Assembly (NCBI GenBank): GCA_013695575.1
Contig: JACDAF010000156.1
Location: forward strand, 1-5,036
Reading direction: 5' to 3'
Source of the DNA: Chloroflexota bacterium
GTDB taxonomy: Bacteria > Chloroflexota > Limnocylindria > P2-11E
Length of the DNA stretch: 5,036 nucleotides
Program-made: the position numbers and the translations under genes
Shown: positions 1 through 5,036 of the stretch, piece by piece
How positions within the stretch are numbered: the stretch's first letter is position 1
Layout: every line of letters begins with the position of its first letter
The notes under the pieces: model-generated
Database searches by the model: none
Seen by the model: only the letters and a program-made list of their open reading frames with translations
Told to the model about the DNA's origin: nothing

Positions 1-56
1 ACGAAGAACAGCGTGGGGATGAGCAGGAGCAGGCGCCGCAGGGTGTACTTGAGCAT
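1..56 (-). CDS. ABC transporter permease, DppB/OppB type (N-terminal fragment)
   Basis: The start of an inner-membrane permease that would form half of the translocation channel of a peptide/nickel-type ABC importer. Only 18 full codons are present and the gene runs off the low-coordinate edge. The visible peptide is MLKYTLRRLLLLIPTLFFV, with the last codon incomplete. It matches the very conserved DppB/OppB opening: a short basic start with an RR pair, then the first hydrophobic helix carrying an IPTLF-like motif. It lies downstream of a family 5 binding-protein gene on the same strand, the standard order for these operons. The ATG is the only usable start, since no ATG, GTG or TTG occurs in frame for several codons upstream. 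Whether it is a DppB, OppB or GsiC type, and what it carries, cannot be told from this fragment. Confidence 0.85.
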   Translation of the reverse strand, partial: MLKYTLRRLLLLIPTLFF

Positions 57-71
57 GAAGGGCGGTCGGTT

Positions 72-76
72 CCTCC
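72..76 (-). promoter_or_regulatory. Shine-Dalgarno of the permease gene, long spacing
   Basis: A GGAGG core, within GGGGAGGAAC on the minus strand, lies 15 nt before the permease ATG. This is longer than the usual 5-9 nt. No other purine-rich site is closer and no alternative start codon lies in frame between them, so this is probably the real site working at suboptimal distance. It may lower permease translation relative to the binding protein. Confidence 0.5.
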
Positions 77-130
77 CCTGTTCGGTTTCGCGAGTGTATA
101 CGGCGATACGGACAGGACGGTTTGCGCCCG

Positions 131-155
131 GCTTCGCGGCGAGGTGCCGCAAGGC
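131..155 (-). other. Intergenic hairpin 3 (SBP-1 to permease gap)
   Basis: An inverted repeat on the minus strand: GCGGC pairs with GCCGC around a 5-nt loop (ACCTC). The stem extends outward by a U-G and a U-A pair, one mismatch, then two more G-C pairs. There is no T tract after it, so it is not a classic terminator. It is probably part of a structured leader or mRNA-stabilising region. Confidence 0.45.
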
Positions 156-158
156 CCA

Positions 159-193
159 CGCGCACGAAGCAGGCGAAGCCAGCGCAGTGCGCG
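159..193 (-). other. Intergenic hairpin 2 (SBP-1 to permease gap)
   Basis: A perfect 7-bp outer stem, CGCGCAC with GTGCGCG, encloses 21 nt. The enclosed part holds an inner stem: GGC-TTC-GCC flanked by an opposed T/T mismatch and two further G-C pairs. Together they give one long imperfect hairpin on the transcript. No sequence family is recognised, and the function is unknown. Confidence 0.45.
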
Positions 194-202
194 GGGATAG
201 AA

Positions 203-226
203 GGGGCCGGCCTTGCGGCCGGCCCC
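203..226 (-). terminator. Strong GNRA-loop hairpin after SBP-1 (attenuator or mRNA stabiliser)
   Basis: A perfect 10-bp all-G/C inverted repeat: GGGGCCGGCC pairs with GGCCGGCCCC around a 4-nt loop that reads GCAA on the minus strand, a stable GNRA tetraloop. It begins 25 nt after the SBP-1 stop codon. The sequence after it (TTCTATCCCC) has only a poor T tract, so full intrinsic termination is doubtful. In binding-protein operons such hairpins commonly protect the upstream mRNA from 3' decay or let only part of the transcripts continue into the permease genes. That role fits here but is inferred. A copy of a dispersed palindromic repeat is an alternative. Confidence 0.6.
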
Positions 227-251
227 CATCGTGACGCGAGAGTCGTGGCCC

Positions 252-1940
252 TTAGCCCTTCTTGGTGACGTAGATCTCCCAGAGACGCATCTGACCGAGG
301 ACGGCGTCGATCGCGGTGGTGGTGACGCCCTTCACCCAAGGCTTGATGAGCGCGGGGCTGGCGTCGTAGTACACCCACGCCGCGGGCGCGTCGTTGCTCA
401 GGATCTTGCCGGCCTTCAGGTACTCGGACATCCGCTTCGTGGCGTCCTTCTCCTGGTCGGCCGCGCGCACGATCTTGTCGAACTCGGGGTTCGAATAGCT
501 GACCCGGCCCGACGAGATGCCGCTCTTGGTGATCCACACGGTGGTGTGCCAGTTCTGGGGGTCCGGGAAGTCGGCGCACCAGCCGAGGAAGAAGACCTGC
601 GGGGTGGTCTCCGGCTTCTTCGTCAGGGCGGTGTAGGCCGTCCCGTCGACCGGGTCGAGCGCCACGTCCACGCCGAGGTTGTTCTTCCACTGCTGCTGGA
701 CCCACTCCATGCGCGCCTTCGTACGCGCGCCCGACGAGTAGGTGATCTTCAGACCGGTGAACGCCGGGTTCGTGAGGGAGGCGTACTTCGACGAGGCGAT
801 CAGGGTCTTCGCGGCGGCCACGTCGAACTTCTGGACCGTGTCGGTCTCGTCGTAGCCGGGGTAGCCGGCACGGATGAATCCGGCCTTCGCGGGCTGACCG
901 GTCTTCTGGACGTCCTTGATGTAGGCCTCACGGTCGAATGACTTCGCGAAGGCGAGACGCACCTTCTGGTCGTCGAACGGGGGCTTGGCGTTGTTGAAGC
1001 CGTAGTAGAAGGTGCAGGAGCCGCCGCTGTCGACCATCTGCGCCTTCAGGGCCGGGTCGCTCTCGATCGAGCGGAGGTCCTCGGCGGCGACCCCGGTGGT
1101 GTCGAGCTCATTGCTGCGGTACGCAGCGAAGGCAACGGCGCCTTCAGTGATCATCACCTGGGTCTTCTTCTTGAGCTTGACCTCTTGGCGGTAGTTCGTG
1201 TTGCGCTCGAAGACCATCTTCTCGTTGTGCTTCCACTCGGACAGCTTGAAGGGCCCGTTCCCGATGTAGGTCGCGGGCTCCGTCCACTTGTCGCCGCCCT
1301 TCGTGACGTCGGACTCGCGGGCCGGCATGCCGACCCACATGTACGTGATCGAGGGGAAGTAGGCGGCAGGCTCGATGAGCGTGAACTCGAGCTCCTTGGG
1401 ACTCAGGACCTTGATGCCAAGGCTTGCCTTGCCGGCGTCGAGCTCAGCGGGCGTCGCCTTCTTCGGGTCCATGTGATACCACGCGTCGCAGCCCTTGATG
1501 ATGAAGAGCACGAAGCCGTAGTCGCCGGCGTTCTGCGGGCTGCAGGTCCGGGTGTACCCGTAGGCGAAGTCTTTCGCCGTGAGCGGGCTCCCGTCCGAGT
1601 ACTTGAGTCCGTCGCGGAGGGTGTACTTGTAGGTGAGGCCGTCGGCGCTGACCTCGGGGTCCTTGGCGGCGGCGGCGGGGATCGGCTTCAGGGTCTTCGG
1701 GTCGAGGCTCATGAGCCCCTCGAAGACCTGCATCACGATGCCGATCTCACCGAGGAACGAGGCCTTGTGGGGATCGATCGTGTCCGGCTCCGAACCCATG
1801 TTCGTAATGAGCTCGCCCTCGGGGTCGTAGTCACCTGCCTGGGTCTGCGGGCCCTGCGTGCTGGTGCAGGCGCTCGCGATGAGGCTCAGGATCATCAGGC
1901 TGGCCAGTACCGACCAGATGCTGTTTCGGCGTCGAGTCAT
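252..1940 (-). CDS. Peptide/nickel-type ABC transporter substrate-binding lipoprotein (SBP family 5), SBP-1
   Basis: Extracytoplasmic, membrane-anchored receptor that captures a solute, probably an oligopeptide, and delivers it to the ABC permease encoded next. The 562-residue length is normal for OppA/DppA-like proteins. Residues 1-24 are a lipoprotein signal peptide (RRR start, hydrophobic core, ASA-C lipobox) with Cys25 as the lipidation site. The family 5 signature spans about residues 90-130, including YTLRDGLKYSDGSPLTAKDF. GNGPFKLSEW (228-237) with ERNTNY (245-250) and the GWCADFPDPQNW stretch (453-464) are OppA-like. The ATG is preceded by AGGAGG at 4-nt spacing, which fixes the start; the stop is TAA. 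Four cysteines besides Cys25 (133, 151, 309, 455) could form disulfides. It is lysine-rich (47 of 562 residues), unlike the neighbouring homologue, which has none. The substrate cannot be assigned from sequence. Confidence 0.95.
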   Translation of the reverse strand: MTRRRNSIWSVLASLMILSLIASACTSTQGPQTQAGDYDPEGELITNMGSEPDTIDPHKASFLGEIGIVMQVFEGLMSLDPKTLKPIPAAAAKDPEVSADGLTYKYTLRDGLKYSDGSPLTAKDFAYGYTRTCSPQNAGDYGFVLFIIKGCDAWYHMDPKKATPAELDAGKASLGIKVLSPKELEFTLIEPAAYFPSITYMWVGMPARESDVTKGGDKWTEPATYIGNGPFKLSEWKHNEKMVFERNTNYRQEVKLKKKTQVMITEGAVAFAAYRSNELDTTGVAAEDLRSIESDPALKAQMVDSGGSCTFYYGFNNAKPPFDDQKVRLAFAKSFDREAYIKDVQKTGQPAKAGFIRAGYPGYDETDTVQKFDVAAAKTLIASSKYASLTNPAFTGLKITYSSGARTKARMEWVQQQWKNNLGVDVALDPVDGTAYTALTKKPETTPQVFFLGWCADFPDPQNWHTTVWITKSGISSGRVSYSNPEFDKIVRAADQEKDATKRMSEYLKAGKILSNDAPAAWVYYDASPALIKPWVKGVTTTAIDAVLGQMRLWEIYVTKKG

Positions 1941-1944
1941 GCGT

Positions 1945-1950
1945 CCTCCT
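1945..1950 (-). promoter_or_regulatory. Shine-Dalgarno of SBP-1
   Basis: A perfect AGGAGG on the minus strand, 4 nt before the ATG at 1940. It is by far the strongest ribosome binding site in the window, in keeping with the high abundance expected of a binding protein. Confidence 0.85.
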
Positions 1951-1966
1951 ATCGAATCTGGGCATC

Positions 1967-1996
1967 ATTCTGCGTGTTCGGGCCGCCGGGCCGCAA
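1967..1996 (-). promoter_or_regulatory. Candidate promoter for SBP-1
   Basis: In the 138-nt gap between the two binding-protein genes, the minus strand carries TTGCGG (1996-1991) and CAGAAT (1972-1967) separated by 18 nt. They match the sigma-70 -35 and -10 consensus at 3 of 6 and 4 of 6 positions. The start of transcription would fall near 1960, leaving a leader of about 20 nt that includes the AGGAGG. In such G+C-rich DNA a match this weak can arise by chance, so this is only the best candidate in the gap. A short inverted repeat (GACCG-TCC-CGGTC, 1998-2010) sits just upstream of it and could be an operator. Confidence 0.25.
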
Positions 1997-2078
1997 TGAC
2001 CGGGACGGTCGGGGCCTGCTGACCCTCGTGGACCCGATACCGCTCCACCCGCCCGCTGGTTCAGTCGGGGCGGCCGCG

Positions 2079-3650
2079 TCACGGAGCGGTGAACCTCCAC
2101 TCGTGCGCGTTCCAGGTGAGCGGCGCGAGGTGCGGGGTGGGGCGCACCCCGGCGAGGCCTCGCGGGGCAACGTCGACCGCGAGATACTGGTACAGGGGGA
2201 CGCTCGGGACGAATTCGACATAGAGCCGCTGGAGCTCGGCGTACAGGGCACGGCGGTCGGCGTGCTCGGGGCTCGTGCGTGCCGCTGCCGCAAGGGCATC
2301 GAACCATGGCCCGGCCCTCCCGGCGTGGCGGAGCGTCGCGAAAAGGGGATCGGTGGCGAGCTCAGGCACGACCGCGAGATCGAACGCGCCGCTGGCGACG
2401 AGCGCCTCGACCTCGGGAACCGGCAGCGCCCTGACCTCGACCGCGATGCCGACGGCCCCGAGCTGCCCCGCCGCGATGCGCGCCGCATCGAGCCGGCCGG
2501 AGGACCCCTCCGCGACAAGCATCGTCAGGACCAGCCGCTCCGCGCCCCGCTGCAGGATGCCAAAGGTGCCCGCCCGGTAGCCGGCCGCGGCGAGGAGCGC
2601 GCGGGCACGCTCGCGATCCGGCCCAGCCGCGGCTCCGAGATCGACCGCGGCCCAGAGCGGCGGGACGAGGTAGCTCCGCGGCGCGCGGGCACGACCGACG
2701 AACACGGTATCGACGATCGCCTGACGGTCGATCGTGCGCTCGATCGCCTGGCGCACGCGCAGGTCCGCGAAACGGCCACCGAACCGGAGGGTCTCGGTGG
2801 CCTCTGCCGCGGTGTAGTAGGTGAGCAGGCGCGCCCGCTCGTTCCCTTCGAACAGGCGATCCAGGGCGCGACCAAGATCGGCCTCGAGCGCTGGCGAGGG
2901 AGCGATGTCGAGCTCCGCACGGGAGAGCGCGTCGAGCACGGCGCTGCGGTCGCGGAAGAACCGTACCTCGATACGGCCGAGTCCCGGCCTGCCGAGGACG
3001 TAGTCGGGGAACCCGGCCAGCGTGATGCCGAAGCCGGGGAGCCAGGCAGCCACGACGAACGGTCCGGCGTGGATCGGGTCGCGCGCGTACGCGGAGCGCA
3101 CGGCGGAGGTGGCGCCGGCCAGGATGTGCCGCGGCATCGCGCGCGCGGCCAGCGGGTAGGCGTCCCAGCGCTCGTTCGCCCGATAGACGAAGCGGACCGT
3201 CCGCTCCGAAAGCACCTCCACCCGGTCGACACGCTCCGCGACGAGGCGCGCTTCGGTCCCTGAGGGCGCGCCGCGGTCCTCGTCCCAGGCGAAGCGCACG
3301 TCCTCGCCGGTGACCGGCCGCCCGTCGTGCCAGCGCGCCTCGGGGCGCAGGTGGAAGGTGGCGACGAGCCTTCCGCCCGGGGCATCCGGATCGTCGTAGA
3401 GGACGCGGACGCCCCCGTTCTCGAGCGTCGGCACCTCGACGGCCAGACGCGGCGTGAACTGGTCCGTGGCGTCGCGCCGGACGAGCGTCTCGGTGACCGC
3501 AGCTGCGACGACCCGCGCGCTGGGGTGGTCCGAAAACACGGTCGGAGGCTCTTCGACGAGCCCGATCACGACATCCCGCCGGGCTGGCGCGGCGGTCGCG
3601 CACGACCCGACGACGCACGCGATGACGATCAGGAGCCCGAGGGGACGCAC
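2079..3650 (-). CDS. Extracellular solute-binding lipoprotein, family 5 (divergent, lysine-free), SBP-2
   Basis: A second family 5 binding protein of 523 residues. A short signal peptide ends in a VGSC lipobox with Cys17 as the lipidation site. Family hallmarks are FHLRPEARWHDGRPVTGEDV (about residues 99-118), AGPFVVAAW (195-203), the R-x-AIERTIDRQAIVD block (300-313) and the C-terminal VPLYQYL region (484-490). The fold should therefore be the usual two-lobed type II binding protein. It diverges clearly from SBP-1 and contains no lysine at all. The start is a GTG with no recognisable Shine-Dalgarno, 35 nt after the stop of the membrane-protein gene; the lipoprotein signal begins directly after it and no better start is visible. 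No permease gene adjoins it on the upstream side. It may share the SBP-1 transporter, or act as a sensory lipoprotein tied to the sigma factor operon. Substrate unknown. Confidence 0.88.
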   Translation of the reverse strand: MRPLGLLIVIACVVGSCATAAPARRDVVIGLVEEPPTVFSDHPSARVVAAAVTETLVRRDATDQFTPRLAVEVPTLENGGVRVLYDDPDAPGGRLVATFHLRPEARWHDGRPVTGEDVRFAWDEDRGAPSGTEARLVAERVDRVEVLSERTVRFVYRANERWDAYPLAARAMPRHILAGATSAVRSAYARDPIHAGPFVVAAWLPGFGITLAGFPDYVLGRPGLGRIEVRFFRDRSAVLDALSRAELDIAPSPALEADLGRALDRLFEGNERARLLTYYTAAEATETLRFGGRFADLRVRQAIERTIDRQAIVDTVFVGRARAPRSYLVPPLWAAVDLGAAAGPDRERARALLAAAGYRAGTFGILQRGAERLVLTMLVAEGSSGRLDAARIAAGQLGAVGIAVEVRALPVPEVEALVASGAFDLAVVPELATDPLFATLRHAGRAGPWFDALAAAARTSPEHADRRALYAELQRLYVEFVPSVPLYQYLAVDVAPRGLAGVRPTPHLAPLTWNAHEWRFTAP

Positions 3651-3685
3651 GAGTGGAGTGTGCAGCGGCGCGCGTGCCTGCGGGT

Positions 3686-4231
3686 CTAGCGGAGCAGTCC
3701 CCCCCGCTCGCGGACGGTGTTCACGGGCTCGTCGTCATCCCCCGGCGTGGGCACGGTCGTGCGGCGGAGCAATCCCCCCCGTTCGCGGACCGTGATCACG
3801 GGCTCGCCGTCGTTCGCCTCCCGCGTCGGCACCGTCGCTGCGTCGACGTCGTCGGTGCCGGGCGCAGCGAGCCCGAGGCGGAGCAGACGCACGAGCCTCG
3901 AGTCATCGAGGGGCACCGCGACCCGGACCACGTACTCGCTGCCGCGCTCGGGCTGCACGAAATCGGTCTGGCCGCCGACGCCCCCCAGCGATCCGGCGAA
4001 GAGGAGCGCGGTCATGCCGACGGCGAGCGAGGTCTCACCCAGGCGGCCCAGCCAGACGACCGCGCGCCAGCCACGGCTCTCGGGCGCTTCCCGCTGCCAG
4101 GCCACACGCGCACGGACCCGGGCGGCCGAGATCGGGACCCGTCGCGAGCGGCCGGGGGCGAATGCGTCGTCCAGCAGGCGGTCGAGGACGACCTGCTCCT
4201 CGAGCCCGACGCCGCGACCGAAGAGATTCAC
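3686..4231 (-). CDS. Single-pass membrane protein, putative anti-sigma partner of the ECF factor
   Basis: A 181-residue protein starting at GTG 4231-4229, whose GTGA overlaps the sigma factor stop. AGGGA lies 5 nt upstream of the GTG. The reading frame stays open further upstream, but that part is a shadow of the sigma gene. Residues 1-63 are charged and probably cytoplasmic, with an amphipathic LEEQVVLDRLLDDA stretch. One hydrophobic helix spans about 67-87 (SLAVGMTALLFAGSLGGVGG). Residues 88-181 are probably outside the cell. The C-terminus carries two near-identical copies of TVPT-x(5-6)-EPVxTVRERGGLLR (133-156 and 159-181), the second ending at the stop codon. Position and topology suggest an anti-sigma factor, but the HxxxCxxC zinc motif is absent and there is no cysteine or lysine. 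I recognise no family; the anti-sigma role is inferred from position. Confidence 0.72.
   Translation of the reverse strand: MNLFGRGVGLEEQVVLDRLLDDAFAPGRSRRVPISAARVRARVAWQREAPESRGWRAVVWLGRLGETSLAVGMTALLFAGSLGGVGGQTDFVQPERGSEYVVRVAVPLDDSRLVRLLRLGLAAPGTDDVDAATVPTREANDGEPVITVRERGGLLRRTTVPTPGDDDEPVNTVRERGGLLR
3689..3736 (-). repeat. 48-nt direct repeat, copy 2 (in the end of the membrane-protein gene)
   Basis: The second copy, in coding direction, of an in-frame direct repeat that agrees with the other copy at 43 of 48 positions. It encodes DDEPVNTVRERGGLLR followed by the TAG stop. It contains a seven-G run on the coding strand (3699-3705). Confidence 0.9.
3764..3811 (-). repeat. 48-nt direct repeat, copy 1 (in the membrane-protein gene)
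   Basis: The first copy in coding direction, 75 nt (25 codons) from the other copy. It encodes DGEPVITVRERGGLLR and also holds a seven-G run (3774-3780). Two of the five differences from the other copy do not change the protein, and the reading frame is kept, which points to duplication inside the gene. Confidence 0.9.
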
Positions 4232-4887
4232 ACCTGTCCCTGCGAGCGCATCAGCTCCATGCTCCCGGTAGCGCCGAGGGCCACGGTCGGTTCGACGGAA
4301 AGCCCCGGATGTGCCGAAAGATGCGTTCTGAGGTTCCGGAGCGCGTAGTGCAGGCGCGATTTCACCGTGCCGACCGGGCAGCCCACGACCAGCGCGATCT
4401 CGGCGAGGTTGAGCCCGTTGAGGTAATGCAGCACGACGACGACCTTGTGCTTGTCTCCGAGCCGATCGACACACTCGAGCACCGCGGCGCGCTGCTCGGC
4501 GCGCTCCGCGAGGATGGGCGGAGAACCCTCCTCGGGCGTCATGACGTCGGCGAGCGCATCGTCGAGCGAGCTGAAGGTGATGCCCTTCCGCGGCTGGCGG
4601 TTGTAGCTGAGGTTCACCGCCACGCGGTAGAGCCACGGCCGCAGCGATTCGTCCGGCTCGAGCCGGTCGATCGCGCGGTACGCCCTCGCGAACGTGTCGA
4701 CCACGATCTCCTCCGCGTGCGAGGGGTCCTTGGTGATCGAGAGCCCGAGGCGGAAGATGCCGTCACGGTAGCGGTAGAAGAGCGCGTCGAAGGCAGGCAT
4801 GTCGCCGGTACGCGCCGCCACCACGAGCTCGCGATCGGTGCGCTCCTCGAAGGCATCCGCGGCGGGCGCGGCTCGGCGCCGGGTCAT
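4228..4887 (-). CDS. ECF-family RNA polymerase sigma factor (sigma-70, regions 2 and 4)
   Basis: An alternative sigma factor that directs RNA polymerase to a small regulon, usually in response to an envelope or external signal. Region 2 covers about residues 33-98, from FDALFYRYRDGIFRLGLSI through HAEEIVVDTFARAYRAI to the WLYRVAVNLSYNRQPR segment that contacts the -10 element. Region 4 covers about 133-187 and ends in the helix-turn-helix LAEIALVVGCPVGTVKSRLHYALRNLR. The intervening linker is short and regions 1 and 3 are missing, as expected of the class. At 219 residues it is slightly long: a 30-residue tail follows region 4, which may contact a regulator or be a disordered extension. Its ATG overlaps the stop of the peptidase gene (ATGA), and its own stop overlaps the next start (GTGA). 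No good Shine-Dalgarno precedes it, fitting coupled translation. The ECF subgroup cannot be assigned by eye. Confidence 0.95.
   Translation of the reverse strand: MTRRRAAPAADAFEERTDRELVVAARTGDMPAFDALFYRYRDGIFRLGLSITKDPSHAEEIVVDTFARAYRAIDRLEPDESLRPWLYRVAVNLSYNRQPRKGITFSSLDDALADVMTPEEGSPPILAERAEQRAAVLECVDRLGDKHKVVVVLHYLNGLNLAEIALVVGCPVGTVKSRLHYALRNLRTHLSAHPGLSVEPTVALGATGSMELMRSQGQV
4237..4241 (-). promoter_or_regulatory. Shine-Dalgarno deciding the membrane-protein start
   Basis: AGGGA on the minus strand, inside the last codons of the sigma gene and 5 nt before GTG 4231-4229. With the GTGA overlap it supports this GTG rather than any start further upstream in the same open frame. Confidence 0.6.
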
Positions 4888-5036
4888 TCCGTGTCCAGCA
4901 GGTAGCGGCGAATGCAGACCGGGACCCGGTCCTCCGCGATCTTCCGCTCCTCGACGAAGGCACCGCGCATCGGCGCGTGGATGAAGTCGTCGCCGCCCAG
5001 CGACATCGCGACGTGGGTCACGTGCGGGCTGCCGAA
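4884..5036 (-). CDS. NlpC/P60-type cysteine peptidase (C-terminal 50 residues)
   Basis: The tail of a gene that enters from the high-coordinate edge. The 50 visible residues include VTHVAMSLGGDDFIHAPMRG, which fits the second half of an NlpC/P60 domain: the catalytic His in the HVxxxLG strand (residue 8 of the fragment), then the FIHAP segment with the third polar active-site residue (His20). The catalytic Cys lies outside the window. The last part ends RRYLLDTE and the stop, as in many members where the domain is C-terminal. Such enzymes usually cut peptide cross-links or stems in peptidoglycan at the cell surface, though some members act on other amides. The stop overlaps the sigma factor ATG by 4 nt, so the genes are probably co-translated. 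The frame was read directly from the sequence; the identification rests on a short stretch. Confidence 0.75.
   Translation of the reverse strand, partial: FGSPHVTHVAMSLGGDDFIHAPMRGAFVEERKIAEDRVPVCIRRYLLDTE

Noticed and set aside
95..100. TATACA on the minus strand as a possible -10 element for a separate permease promoter.
   Set aside because: No acceptable -35 hexamer lies 16-18 nt upstream, and the match includes a GTATAC palindrome that may be chance.
13..234. A 73-codon open frame on the plus strand over the SBP-1 to permease gap.
   Set aside because: It runs through three inverted repeats and the permease start, has no domain, and its end is the translated palindrome.
1998..2010. The GACCG/CGGTC inverted repeat as a terminator for SBP-2.
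   Set aside because: The stem is only 5 bp, there is no T tract, and it lies about 70 nt beyond the stop.
2059..2062. GAAC on the minus strand in the gap before SBP-1 as an ECF-type -35 element for self-regulation.
   Set aside because: No convincing CGTC-like -10 follows at 15-17 nt, and GAAC is too short to be meaningful alone.
1185..3263. A 692-codon open frame on the plus strand across both binding-protein genes and the gap between them.
   Set aside because: It is antisense to two genes with clear family motifs and shows low-complexity Arg/Gly/Glu-rich sequence. Long antisense open frames are expected in DNA this rich in G+C.
2362..3618. A 418-codon open frame on the minus strand, out of phase with SBP-2.
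   Set aside because: It is Arg-rich, has no recognisable domain and lies inside SBP-2, which has a lipobox and family 5 motifs.
4232..4636. The upstream extension of the membrane-protein frame, which would add 135 residues.
   Set aside because: It lies fully within the sigma factor gene in another frame and reads as Arg/Ala-rich filler. The GTG at 4231 has a Shine-Dalgarno and the typical stop-start overlap.

Overview
The window is a compact, high-GC bacterial segment in which every supported gene reads on the minus strand. In transcription order (high to low coordinate) it holds: the last 50 residues of an NlpC/P60-type cysteine peptidase; an ECF sigma-70 factor; a small single-pass membrane protein in the anti-sigma position; an extracellular solute-binding lipoprotein of family 5 (SBP-2); a second, very different family 5 solute-binding lipoprotein (SBP-1); and the first 18 codons of a DppB/OppB-type ABC transporter permease.

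Layout. 4884-5036 is the peptidase tail. It overlaps the sigma gene by 4 nt (ATGA), and the sigma gene overlaps the membrane-protein gene by 4 nt (GTGA), so these three look translationally coupled. SBP-2 follows after 35 nt and is probably in the same transcript. A 138-nt gap precedes SBP-1, which has its own strong Shine-Dalgarno and a weak promoter candidate. Between SBP-1 and the permease start lie 195 nt packed with three consecutive predicted hairpins. The first, just after the SBP-1 stop, is a perfect 10-bp G+C stem closed by a GCAA (GNRA) loop on the transcribed strand.

How the genes may work together. SBP-1 plus the permease is the start of an ordinary peptide/nickel-type ABC importer operon. 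The intergenic hairpins probably help keep binding-protein mRNA more abundant than permease mRNA. The upstream part is less ordinary: a cell-wall peptidase, an ECF sigma factor, a membrane protein without the zinc anti-sigma motif, and a solute-binding lipoprotein appear to form one unit. This could be an envelope- or ligand-sensing module, but that is inference from gene order only.

Organism. The DNA is strongly G+C-rich and the proteins are rich in Ala, Arg, Asp and Val. Lipobox lipoproteins and ECF factors occur in many phyla. The style recalls Chloroflexota (Limnocylindria-like) or an actinobacterial relative, but nothing here is diagnostic. There are no tRNA or rRNA genes, CRISPR arrays or mobile elements, and no gene-free stretch over 300 bases.
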